Shown here: piece by piece, positions 46,776 through 57,340 of the stretch
Layout: each line of letters begins with the position of its first letter
Position numbering within the stretch: the first letter of the stretch is position 1
From: an uncultured Erythrobacter sp.
GTDB taxonomy: Bacteria; Pseudomonadota; Alphaproteobacteria; Sphingomonadales; Sphingomonadaceae
NCBI GenBank assembly: GCA_947499095.1
Contig: CANMMR010000003.1
Location: 310,001-374,000 of the forward strand
DNA: 64,000 nt
Direction of reading: 5' to 3'
The notes under the pieces: generated by a model
Told to the model about the DNA's origin: nothing
Database searches by the model: none
What the model saw: only the letters and a program-made list of their open reading frames with translations
Position numbers and translations under genes: made by a program

Positions 46776-48284
46776 ATGCCGCACGCTATCGCCAAATCGA
46801 CCCGCGCCTTGGCTACCCATTCTATCGCATCCCGAGCCGACAAGGTCCGGCGCGAGATTTCTCCAAGGTTGGACAGCAAGCGCCGGGCCGAGCTCGGCCA
46901 GTTCCTGACCCCAGAGCCGGTTGCGGCCGATATGGCCGCGATGTTTGGGGATTTGCCGGAGGATGTCCGCCTCCTCGACGCTGGCGCTGGCGTGGGCTCC
47001 CTGACTGCCGCATTCGTTGCGGAGGCCCTGTCCCGGGAGGAGCCGCCCCGGTCGATTTCCGCGACTGCCTTCGAGGTCGATCCGGCCCTAGCCGAGTTGC
47101 TTGCGCAGACCCTCGAGGATTGCCGCGCGGCCTGTGAGGCGACGGGGGTCCGCTTTGCGTCCCGCATTGTCGAGGACGATTACATTCTGCACTCCGCAGA
47201 GCCGCTCCTCGAGGTGGTCGAGGGATTTAACTGCGCAATTCTGAATCCGCCGTACGCCAAGATAAACAGCGCCTCCCGCTGGCGTCTCGCATTGCGCTCG
47301 CAGGGCATCGAGACCGTAAACCTCTATTCGGCCTTCGTCGCGCTCGCTCTGAACCAGTTAGAGCCCGGCGGGGAGCTCGTCGCCATTACCCCCCGCTCCT
47401 TCTGTAACGGGCCGTACTACCGGCCCTTCCGGGAGCACCTGCTAAGGCTCTCGAGCCTCGAGCGGTTGTATGTCTTTGAGTCGCGGAAGAAGGCCTTTAA
47501 GGACGATGCCGTCCTGCAAGAGAACGTGATATTTCACGTCCGGCGGGGCGAGCCACAGTCCTCTACTGTCCTGCTCGAGACTGACGGCGGAGACGCGCGG
47601 GAGGTCCCCATCGAGGAGGTCGTGCGGCCTGGGGATAAACACCGCTTTATCCGGCTGACGCTCTCGAGCGAGGACGCGGAGCTCGCCAATCGTGTCCAGG
47701 CATTGCCCTGTACGCTGGCGGACCTCGAATTGCAGGTCTCGACGGGGCGCATCGTAGATTTCCGAAGGCGCGAAGAGCTACGCAAGGACGCGGGCGAAGG
47801 CACCGCGCCGTTGCTCTACCCGTCGCACCTACGACACGGGGGTGTCCGCTGGCCTATCCCCGATTTCAAGAAGAGCAACGCCATCGCCATTACGCCGCGC
47901 GTCGAGCGGGAGCTCGTCCCGCCGGGCCGATATCTCCTCGCCAAGCGCTTCTCGTCGAAAGAGGAGAAGCGACGGCTGGTTGTGTCCGTGTACGATGCCG
48001 AGGTCCCGGCGGCCTTCGACAACAAGCTGAATTTCTTTCATCGCAAAGGAGCGGGACTTCCGGACGAGATCGCCTTGGGCCTAGCAGCGTTCCTGAATTC
48101 GACCGCAGTCGACGATTATTTCAGATTGTTTTCCGGGCATACGCAGGTGAACGCCACGGACCTCCGCAACCTACCTTTCCCCTCGATCAAGGATCTTCAG
48201 CGCCTCGGCCGTGCGGCTCCCGTAGGTCAAGAAGCGATTGATCTTGAGGTCCAGTCCATTCTCGAGAAGGGGGCCGAGAATTGA
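46776..48284 (+). CDS. Adenine-N6 DNA methyltransferase of PstI/BsuBI type
   Basis: 502 residues from the ATG at 46776, with GAGG 7 bases upstream; in-frame ATGs at 46746 and 46752 lack such a site. Gamma-type order of motifs: GQFLTP (41-46), DAGAGVG (68-74, SAM binding) and NPPY (157-160, catalytic). A long C-terminal target-recognition region follows (VSTGRIVDFRRREELRKDAG, LAAFLNSTAVDDYFRLFSGH). It should protect CTGCAG by N6-adenine methylation; this is inferred from its convergent endonuclease partner, 10 bases away. Confidence 0.92.
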   Translation: MPHAIAKSTRALATHSIASRADKVRREISPRLDSKRRAELGQFLTPEPVAADMAAMFGDLPEDVRLLDAGAGVGSLTAAFVAEALSREEPPRSISATAFEVDPALAELLAQTLEDCRAACEATGVRFASRIVEDDYILHSAEPLLEVVEGFNCAILNPPYAKINSASRWRLALRSQGIETVNLYSAFVALALNQLEPGGELVAITPRSFCNGPYYRPFREHLLRLSSLERLYVFESRKKAFKDDAVLQENVIFHVRRGEPQSSTVLLETDGGDAREVPIEEVVRPGDKHRFIRLTLSSEDAELANRVQALPCTLADLELQVSTGRIVDFRRREELRKDAGEGTAPLLYPSHLRHGGVRWPIPDFKKSNAIAITPRVERELVPPGRYLLAKRFSSKEEKRRLVVSVYDAEVPAAFDNKLNFFHRKGAGLPDEIALGLAAFLNSTAVDDYFRLFSGHTQVNATDLRNLPFPSIKDLQRLGRAAPVGQEAIDLEVQSILEKGAEN

Positions 48285-48294
48285 GATGATGGTT

Positions 48295-49236
48295 TTAGTA
48301 CGGGCCCAAAAAGCGCTTACCGTTGAAGTGTATCAAGTGAGTAGGTGCGTCTGAACACCAAACTTCGCTTTCCCAAGAAATTTCTGATAAATAGCGCCCC
48401 ATTATCTGACGGTTTGGAAATGCCGTTACGTAAACAATGCCGGGATTTGCATCCCGGAACAGGGTAGAGAGTTCGTTGTGACGTTTTGCGTCCACCGGGC
48501 CATGGCTCGTGACGGACTCAATCAGTAACAACCAATCACGATCTGAATAATAGAGAACGACATCGGGCATTTTCCCGTGCTGATCTACTGAGACGCCCAG
48601 TGCTTCAAGACGCTCCTTTTGAAAATAGCCAGCCTTCTCGCCGGTATCACCAACATAAATTACCTCTGACCCCGGAGCAAAGCGGGGGCCAAAATCGGTG
48701 ATTATCTGCTTTATGAGTTCGCTGTGCGCGCCAGGTGTGAGCTTAATCTCCTCGCCTCGCGCCACTTCGAGCGGAATCATCTGCATGGAGCGATGCTTGG
48801 CCCATTTTGCTGCAAGCGTCTGTTGTCCATCGAGGAAGGTGTCCAAGCTATCCTCCCAAGCGTCTGATCCATACACCGCAGCTACGTGAGAAGCTTCTTC
48901 GCTAATTTGATAGCAGGCTTTTGGGCTGTTGACAGCACGGTCCGGCTTGTCGGGATTGTATAAAGCAATGCCGGCCTCGACAAACTGATGCATCGTCTGA
49001 CGCCGAAATGTCTCGCGAGTGTTCGGGGCGTACTCACGGCCATAGTGATCTCGACAGAAATTCATGATCGGCGTGATGCCGATTAGCGGCCGCTCAAAAT
49101 CAAGCCAGTCATCGTTTGGACCTAGGTTGAGAAGCGCTAGCAACGTGAGAGCAGACCTCTCATTCTGTTGTCCGCGCGGCAGACCAAGGGCCACTAATAT
49201 AGCTAATGCTTCCTCTATCTTTTGCTTCGAGATCAT
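48295..49236 (-). CDS. PstI/BsuBI-type restriction endonuclease
   Basis: 313 residues from the ATG at 49236. The N-terminal helical domain (MISKQKIEEALAILVALGLP) and the C-terminal catalytic domain are both of the BsuBI/PstI family (PF06616): SEVIYVGDTGEKAGYFQKER, then MPDVVLYYSDRDWLLLIESV and TSHGPVDAKRHNELSTLF, giving PD at 224-225 and E240 as metal ligands. Expected cut site CTGCAG. The gene is AT-richer than lepA and the methyltransferase, a sign of separate acquisition. It starts 22 bases after the lepA stop. Confidence 0.92.
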   Translation of the reverse strand: MISKQKIEEALAILVALGLPRGQQNERSALTLLALLNLGPNDDWLDFERPLIGITPIMNFCRDHYGREYAPNTRETFRRQTMHQFVEAGIALYNPDKPDRAVNSPKACYQISEEASHVAAVYGSDAWEDSLDTFLDGQQTLAAKWAKHRSMQMIPLEVARGEEIKLTPGAHSELIKQIITDFGPRFAPGSEVIYVGDTGEKAGYFQKERLEALGVSVDQHGKMPDVVLYYSDRDWLLLIESVTSHGPVDAKRHNELSTLFRDANPGIVYVTAFPNRQIMGRYLSEISWESEVWCSDAPTHLIHFNGKRFLGPY

Positions 49237-49258
49237 CGCCGCGACATGCCTCCCAAGA

Positions 49259-51076
<1,818 letters not shown>

Positions 51077-51234
51077 CGCCCGCGCAATTAGCGACGAACG
51101 ATGACCGTGTCAGCAGCTATACGAAATGCACGGCGCTTTTTGCTTCAGCCGAGTTTTGGGGCGAGGACATATCCGGTCCGGGGCTGTTCGGTCCAGGCGC
51201 CCTGTGAATCGAATGCCGGGTTTTGCAAAAGAGA

Positions 51235-53427
51235 TCACGCCGCCTGCTGCTTCGGCGCATTCGCCGAGAGCTTGAACTGCGCGTAAGACCCGGCAGCCGC
51301 CATCCCGCTAGCCGGGGCATATTTGCCCGGAGGCAGGGCCTGAAGCGGAGCACCAGCGGTTGCCAGTTCGTAAGGACTTACCCGGTGGCGGGTGCATAGG
51401 CCCCCGGCCCCATCGTCGACCAACTCCTGCTCGAATTCCACGCCTTGCGTGTCGTCCATCGAACGGCGGACGGTGCATACCGCGAGCTGGCCTTGCCCGA
51501 AGTCCAGCACGAACATGGTCCCTGCAGGCACATCCTCCAGCCCCTGGATCATCGCGCCGGTGCGCGAAAGATTGCGCAGGGTGACGTCGTAATAGTGATC
51601 TTCATGGATTAGGCCGATCTTCCGGAACACCGTGCGGCGCGTCGCACGCTGTGTGCCCGCATCGCTGGGGGCGATGGTCCATTCGCCGTCGGCAATGTCC
51701 TCCAGCACCTGCTCTGCCGTGAGTGCGCCCGAGTATACGAAGCCGCAGGCGTGATAGACGCCGAGCTGCTTCAATTCTTCCATCAACTTCATCGCATGGA
51801 CGCCCGATGCCACAGTTTCCATGCCCATCGCTCCGGCTAGCGCGACGACCGCGCGAACCAGATCGATATCGCCGAGGTCGTTGCCCATGACGGGCTCGAA
51901 GAATTCCTCCCCGATCCGCAAGGCGTTGAGCGGTGCGCGGCGTAGGTAGCTGAGGGAAGACAGGCCGCTGCCGAACTGGTCGAGCGTCAGGCGCACGCCG
52001 AGCTTGAACAGTCGCGCGAGTGAGGTGTCGACCTTCGATCCATCACCCAAGAGAACCGATTCCGGCAATCGTAGCTCGAGCCGCGCAGGATCGAGGTCGG
52101 TCGCCTCGAGCGCTAGCTCGACCGTATCGACAAAGCCGTTGGTTTCGAATTGCAGCGGAGAGATTTGCAGCGAGACGATCAGCGAATCCGGCCACTTGGC
52201 CGCATCTTCACAGGCTTTTCTGAGGCCCCACTCTCCAATCGGCACGATCAGGCGACTGCCCTCCGCCACCGGCAGGAACGTTTCGGGCTCCACCCGGCCC
52301 CGATCCTCGTCGGACCAGAAATATTGCGCTTCGAGCGCCGTGACCCGATTGTCCGCCAGCGAAACGACCGGCTGATATTCGAGGGTGAAATGGCCGGCCT
52401 CGATGGCCTCCGCCAGGTCTTCCTCCATCCGCTTTCGCAGCGTCGCTTCGTGCTCGAGATCGCCGGCATAGAAGCGAAACTGACCGCGGCCTCCATTTTT
52501 CGAGGCATAAAGCGCAAGGTCCGCCGCACGGGTCAGTTCGTCCCGTTCCACTCCGTCATACGGGGCTACCGCGATGCCGATCGAGCAGCCGATCATGCAG
52601 CGGCCTTCCTCGACCGAATAGGGCTGGGAAAGGATCTGGATGATGCGCTTTGCGATCTCGCCCAGCTCGCCGCGATCGTCGAGGTCGGGAATGAGGACCT
52701 GAAATTCGTCGCCACCGAGGCGACCGATTTCGCCGCGCCCGGCCACCGCGCCGCGCAGGCGATCCGCCACTTGCTGCAGCAGCTGGTCGCCGGCGGCATG
52801 GCCCAGCGTGTCGTTGACCTGCTTGAATTTGTCGAGGTCGAGCATCAGCAGCGCCGCCGCACGCTCTGCGTTCTTGAACGCATGCAGGGTGGAATTGATG
52901 CGCTGTTCCATGCAGTGGCGATTGGCCAAACCGGTGAGTGAATCGTATTTGGCGAGGCGATTGGCCTCTTCTTCCGCAACGAATTCCTCGGTCACATCGA
53001 TGGCGGTGCCGCGGAAGCCCATGAAGTCGCCAGCAGCATCGTAAAGGGGGCGGCCGCTGAGCCGCAGGACCAGCTTGCCGCCGTCGGTTTCCGCCTGGAC
53101 CGCCAGCCCCGAAAAGCTTTTGCGCGTGCCGAGCTTGAGACCGAGCGAGCGGCCGTCGGTCTCGCCTTCGACCGGCGCGAAGACATGTTGCATCGGCTGA
53201 TTGATGAGCGTAGCAAAATCCTTGCCGACAGCCTCGACGATCCAGTGGCTGAGATAGGTGACGTTGCCACGGCCGTCTGTATTCCAGAAACCGTAGGCGC
53301 CGCTGGCTTCGATCTCCTCGACAATAAGAGCCTTGGCCTCGGCGCTCACGCCATCGGGAGACGCGCTGCTGCGCGTGCCCGAAGGCTTCTTTCCCTTGAA
53401 GAGTTCCGAGAAGGGCATCGCCCCCAT
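51235..53427 (-). CDS. PAS-GGDEF-EAL-PilZ protein with degenerate EAL domain
   Basis: 730 residues (the ATG at 53418 is an alternative start). PAS-like at about 40-150; GGDEF at 238-242 intact (GRLGGDEFQVLIPDLDD) without a canonical RxxD I-site; EAL-like at about 340-590; PilZ-like at about 600-700 (RNLSRTGAMIQGLEDVPAGT). The EAL domain has lost its key residues: EAL reads EAQ (366-368), DDFGTG reads DQFGSG (483-488), KID reads RIG (504-506) and the usual E in AEGVE is S. It is thus likely a cyclase or a receptor rather than a phosphodiesterase. It follows its paralogue by 99 bases. Confidence 0.92.
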   Translation of the reverse strand: MGAMPFSELFKGKKPSGTRSSASPDGVSAEAKALIVEEIEASGAYGFWNTDGRGNVTYLSHWIVEAVGKDFATLINQPMQHVFAPVEGETDGRSLGLKLGTRKSFSGLAVQAETDGGKLVLRLSGRPLYDAAGDFMGFRGTAIDVTEEFVAEEEANRLAKYDSLTGLANRHCMEQRINSTLHAFKNAERAAALLMLDLDKFKQVNDTLGHAAGDQLLQQVADRLRGAVAGRGEIGRLGGDEFQVLIPDLDDRGELGEIAKRIIQILSQPYSVEEGRCMIGCSIGIAVAPYDGVERDELTRAADLALYASKNGGRGQFRFYAGDLEHEATLRKRMEEDLAEAIEAGHFTLEYQPVVSLADNRVTALEAQYFWSDEDRGRVEPETFLPVAEGSRLIVPIGEWGLRKACEDAAKWPDSLIVSLQISPLQFETNGFVDTVELALEATDLDPARLELRLPESVLLGDGSKVDTSLARLFKLGVRLTLDQFGSGLSSLSYLRRAPLNALRIGEEFFEPVMGNDLGDIDLVRAVVALAGAMGMETVASGVHAMKLMEELKQLGVYHACGFVYSGALTAEQVLEDIADGEWTIAPSDAGTQRATRRTVFRKIGLIHEDHYYDVTLRNLSRTGAMIQGLEDVPAGTMFVLDFGQGQLAVCTVRRSMDDTQGVEFEQELVDDGAGGLCTRHRVSPYELATAGAPLQALPPGKYAPASGMAAAGSYAQFKLSANAPKQQAA

Positions 53428-53526
53428 ACTCTGCTTACCTCACCGGCAATGACGTTATGAATACGGGCTAGCCGGCAATGGTTATTTTTTGCCTAACACC
53501 GACCGGCCGAGGCATCGTCCAAACCG

Positions 53527-55743
53527 TCACTTTTTGCGCGATGAGGAGCTGTCGACTTCGACGAATTTGCGCGGCCTTGCGCCTCCACCGGACATCTCCA
53601 GCTTGAGCAGCTCGTATGGATCCTCCGGCAAACTTGCCAGCGGTTTGCCGGCCGCCTCAATCTGGTAAGGCGACACGCGGTGGCGGGTGCAGAGCCCGTC
53701 GGCGCCATCGCTGATCAACGGAGTTTCGAATTCCACGCCCTGGATCGATCCGTCGGAGCGCCTGACCTTCGCGACTGCCAGCTGGCCGCCACCCAGGTTG
53801 AGCACCACCGGAGTATCGACCGGAACTTCGAGCAGACCCTCGATCATGGCTCCGGTCTTCGACAGGTTGCGAAGGGTCACGGTGTAGACGTGATCGTCGT
53901 GGATCAGCTTGATCTTGCGATAGACCGATTTGCGTTCGGCGCGATATTTTTCCGGACCGCGCGGCTGGAAGAACACGTCTTCGCGCTCGAGCCGCTCGAG
54001 CAGCTCTTCTTGCGAAATGGCCTGCGAGAAGATGAAACCCTGCACGTGGCTGGCGCCGCGTTCGGTGACGAGAGTGAGCTCGTCCTTGGTTTCGACGCCT
54101 TCGGCCACCGTCTCCATTTTCAGGGATTCGGCCAGATTCACGATCGCGCTCATGATCGCAGGGTTGTTGTTGCCCTTCTCCGTCGCGCCGCGCACGAAGC
54201 TCTGGTCGATCTTGATCTTGTCGAACGGGGCATACTGGAGATAGCTCAGCGAACTGTAGCCGGTGCCGAAATCGTCCAGCGCAAGGCGCACGCCGAGCCG
54301 CTTGAGTTCTTCGAATTTTTCCTGCGTCCGCTTCGGATCGCCGGCGAAGACGCTCTCGGTAATTTCGAGCTCGAGCCGGTGCGGCTCCAGGGTCGTCTCC
54401 AAGAGGATAGATTTCACCAAGTCTGGGAAGTCGTCCCGCGCGAACTGGATAGCGGAAACGTTGACCGCCACTCGCAATTCCATTGGCCATTCCTTGGCCT
54501 GGAAGCACACGCGGCGCAGGGCCCATTCGCCCAGATCCTTGATCAGTCCGATATCCTCGGCGACGGGAATGAAGATGCCCGGGGATACGAAACCGCGTTC
54601 GGGATGCTCCCAGCGCATGAGCGCTTCGAGGCATTTGAGCTTGTTGGTCTTGGATTCGACGATCGGCTGGTAATACATCTCCAGCGCGTCGTTCTCGAGC
54701 GCATCGCGCAGATCCTCCTCGATCTCGCGGCGATGCTTCGCGCCGTCGGTGAAATCGATGTGATAGAAGCGGTATTGGCCACGACCCCCGCCCTTCGCGG
54801 CATAAAGCGCGAGGTCTGCGGCCTTCACCAATTCGTCGGTCTCGACCCCGTCATAGGGTGACACCGCAATCCCGACCGAAGTCCCGATGACGGCGCGCGA
54901 ACCACTGATCTGATAAGGCTGCGAGATCATCTGGATCAGGCGCTGGCCCAGTTCGCCCAGGTCGCCGCGGTCGTCCATGTCCGGAATTATGATCTGGAAC
55001 TCGTCGCCGCCCAAGCGACCGATCTCGCCCCGGTTGCCGATGACCTTCTCGATGCGAGCGGCGACCTGGCGAAGCAATTCGTCGCCTGCCGGGTGGCCCA
55101 AGGTGTCGTTGACCTGCTTGAAACGGTCGAGGTCCAGCATCAGAAGAGCACAGCTGCGCTTGGAATGGCGGAATGCGGTCAGGATCGAAGTCAGCCGCTT
55201 CGTCATCCGGTGGCGATTGGCGAGGCCGGTCAGCGAATCATATTGCGAGAGGCGCTCGGCGTCCTTGGAGCTCTGGAATGTCGCGGTCACATCCTTGGCG
55301 CTGCCGCGGTAACCGACGAATTCCTGCTCCGCATCGAATTGCGGCTTGCCGGCGATTTCCCACCATTGCACGCGGTCGCCGACGATGATCTTGACGACCA
55401 GCTGCGAAATCGAATTTCGCGCTCCAAGTAGGAACGGCAGCGGCCGCTGGACCTGCTGGTCGAGGCTTTCGTCTGTCTCGGGTTCGAACACTTCGGTGAG
55501 TTGCTTGCCCATCAGGGAAGAGCCCTCTTCACCGAGTTTTTCGATCGCGTTTTCGGACAGATAGATCAGGCGGCCCTGCCCGTCGGTGGCCCAGAACCAG
55601 CCGAGGCCGGCGTTCTCGAAAGAATCCAGCAGCTGGACGCGGCGCCGCAGATCGGCGTGGCTGATCAGCTTCAGCTCGCTCTCTGCTGCATCTTTCCCGA
55701 TCTCTTTTTTTACCCGCGCGCCGCGCGAGAAAAAGCCAGCCAT
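53527..55743 (-). CDS. PAS-GGDEF-EAL-PilZ protein, both catalytic domains intact
   Basis: 738 residues, same layout as the gene downstream and clearly paralogous over its whole length. GGDEF at 245-249 intact (GRLGGDEFQIIIPDMDD), again without RxxD. EAL intact: CLEALMRWEHPERGF (EAL 373-375), VNVSAIQFARDDFPDL, LELEITESVFAGD, LALDDFGTGYSSLSYLQYAP, KIKIDQSFVR and AEGVETKDEL. PilZ-like C-terminus RNLSKTGAMIEGLLEVPVDT. It can in principle make and break cyclic di-GMP. No signal peptide or membrane segment, so it is cytoplasmic. Confidence 0.93.
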   Translation of the reverse strand: MAGFFSRGARVKKEIGKDAAESELKLISHADLRRRVQLLDSFENAGLGWFWATDGQGRLIYLSENAIEKLGEEGSSLMGKQLTEVFEPETDESLDQQVQRPLPFLLGARNSISQLVVKIIVGDRVQWWEIAGKPQFDAEQEFVGYRGSAKDVTATFQSSKDAERLSQYDSLTGLANRHRMTKRLTSILTAFRHSKRSCALLMLDLDRFKQVNDTLGHPAGDELLRQVAARIEKVIGNRGEIGRLGGDEFQIIIPDMDDRGDLGELGQRLIQMISQPYQISGSRAVIGTSVGIAVSPYDGVETDELVKAADLALYAAKGGGRGQYRFYHIDFTDGAKHRREIEEDLRDALENDALEMYYQPIVESKTNKLKCLEALMRWEHPERGFVSPGIFIPVAEDIGLIKDLGEWALRRVCFQAKEWPMELRVAVNVSAIQFARDDFPDLVKSILLETTLEPHRLELEITESVFAGDPKRTQEKFEELKRLGVRLALDDFGTGYSSLSYLQYAPFDKIKIDQSFVRGATEKGNNNPAIMSAIVNLAESLKMETVAEGVETKDELTLVTERGASHVQGFIFSQAISQEELLERLEREDVFFQPRGPEKYRAERKSVYRKIKLIHDDHVYTVTLRNLSKTGAMIEGLLEVPVDTPVVLNLGGGQLAVAKVRRSDGSIQGVEFETPLISDGADGLCTRHRVSPYQIEAAGKPLASLPEDPYELLKLEMSGGGARPRKFVEVDSSSSRKK

Positions 55744-55936
55744 TGGCCATCCCTATCCGCTGTTCGCCCGCCGGTTTCGACAGACGAGAAATTCATGTGA
55801 CTGCCCGTACTAGGTCGAAATTCTTTCCAAACGGATAACCATCGCATGCCGTCTTTCCTGCGCGGGTCGGAGAGTTGCTTGCCAGCATCGGTTGGGTTGT
55901 GCAGTGTGTCTGAACGTTTCTCGGGGGAGGACCTGG

Positions 55937-57250
55937 ATGCGGCATATCGCGATCGTGGGCTCGGGGCCTGCGGGCTATTACACGGCGGAAGCCGCTGCGA
56001 AGAAATGGGGCGAGGAAGTCCGGGTCGACGTGTTCGACCAGTTGCCGGTACCCTACGGCCTGATCCGGACGGGCGTTGCGCCCGACCACCAGTCGATCAA
56101 GCTCGTATCGCGGCGATACGAGAAGACGGCCTTGTCGGATAACGTCCGTTTCGTCGGCAATGTGTCGGTCGGAAGTGACATTTCGATAGCGGAACTGCAG
56201 TCCCTCTATGACGCGGTCATCCTCGCCACCGGTGCTCCGAACGATAGGCAGCTGGACCTGGACGGACACGATCTCGCGAATGTCTTTGGCAGCGCGGCGT
56301 TCGTGGGCTGGTACAATGGCCATCCGAAGTTTGCCGGCCTGGCGCCGGACCTCTCGGGCCGTCACGCCGTGGTGATCGGCATGGGCAATGTCGCGCTCGA
56401 CGTCGCGCGTATCCTCTCGAAATCTAAACAGGAGTTTGCAGGCTCCGACATCGTCGCCCATGCACTCGATGCGCTGGCAGCGTCGAATATCGAGACCATC
56501 ACGATCGTCGGTCGACGCGGCCCTCACCAGATCATGATGACGCCCAAGGAACTGGGCGAACTCATGCATCTCGAATGGGCCAGCCCGCAGGTCGATAAAG
56601 CCGATCTGCCGCCGGTCGATGACGACGCGATCCTCGAACCAGGCCTGCGCAAATCGGTGACGCTCCTGCGCGATTTCGCCGCAATCCCGCAGAATATCCA
56701 TGGCGAAAAACCGATCGCGATCGAGTTCGACTTCTTCGCCAGCCCCATGGCCTTTCACGGCGAGGACGGCAGGGTCACGTCGGTCGAGGTCGAGCGGACC
56801 AGGGTCGAGACCGGACGCGCGGTGGGGACAGGGGAGAACTATTCCATCCCCACCGATCTGGTGGTGACATGCATCGGCTATCGCTCGTCGCCGATCGAAG
56901 GAGTGCCGTTCGACGAGCGGGCGGGCCGCTTCGCCAATAACGAGGGTCGCATTCTACCCGGCCTCTATTGCGTCGGCTGGGCTAGGCGCGGGCCGTCCGG
57001 CACGATCGGCACCAATCGCCCCGACGGCTACGGCGTCATCGAACTGGTCGAAGAAGACATCGAAGCCGGCGAGCGGAATAGAGGCCGCGAAGGCTTCGAC
57101 GAATTGGTCGAGACGCGCGGTCTCGACGTGGTGACCTTCCGGGACTGGCAGAACATCGAGCAGGCTGAAGAGGCCGCTGCCCGCGAAGGTGCGCCGCGCG
57201 AGAAATTCGTCGATGTCGCCAGCATGATCGCTGCGCGCGGGCCACTTTAG
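55937..57250 (+). CDS. Ferredoxin-NADP reductase, adrenodoxin-reductase (FprA) type
   Basis: 437 residues from the ATG at 55937, with GGGAGG upstream. FAD site IAIVGSGPAGYYTAEAAAKK, then VDVFDQLPVPYGLIRTGVAP and DHQSIKLV; NADP site VVIGMGNVALDVARIL; IVGRRGPHQIMMTPKELGEL; C-terminal VGWARRGPSGTIGTNRPDGY. This is the mitochondrial adrenodoxin-reductase-like family, transferring electrons between NADPH and ferredoxin. It may supply ferredoxin for P450s or couple to KorAB. Confidence 0.94.
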   Translation: MRHIAIVGSGPAGYYTAEAAAKKWGEEVRVDVFDQLPVPYGLIRTGVAPDHQSIKLVSRRYEKTALSDNVRFVGNVSVGSDISIAELQSLYDAVILATGAPNDRQLDLDGHDLANVFGSAAFVGWYNGHPKFAGLAPDLSGRHAVVIGMGNVALDVARILSKSKQEFAGSDIVAHALDALAASNIETITIVGRRGPHQIMMTPKELGELMHLEWASPQVDKADLPPVDDDAILEPGLRKSVTLLRDFAAIPQNIHGEKPIAIEFDFFASPMAFHGEDGRVTSVEVERTRVETGRAVGTGENYSIPTDLVVTCIGYRSSPIEGVPFDERAGRFANNEGRILPGLYCVGWARRGPSGTIGTNRPDGYGVIELVEEDIEAGERNRGREGFDELVETRGLDVVTFRDWQNIEQAEEAAAREGAPREKFVDVASMIAARGPL

Positions 57251-57340
57251 CCTGCTTGCATTCGGAACGCGGCGGTCGCATCACCCGTTGCTGCCGCAGG
57301 GTTAGAGAAAAAATACCTTTGGAGAGGAACGACACAGCCC

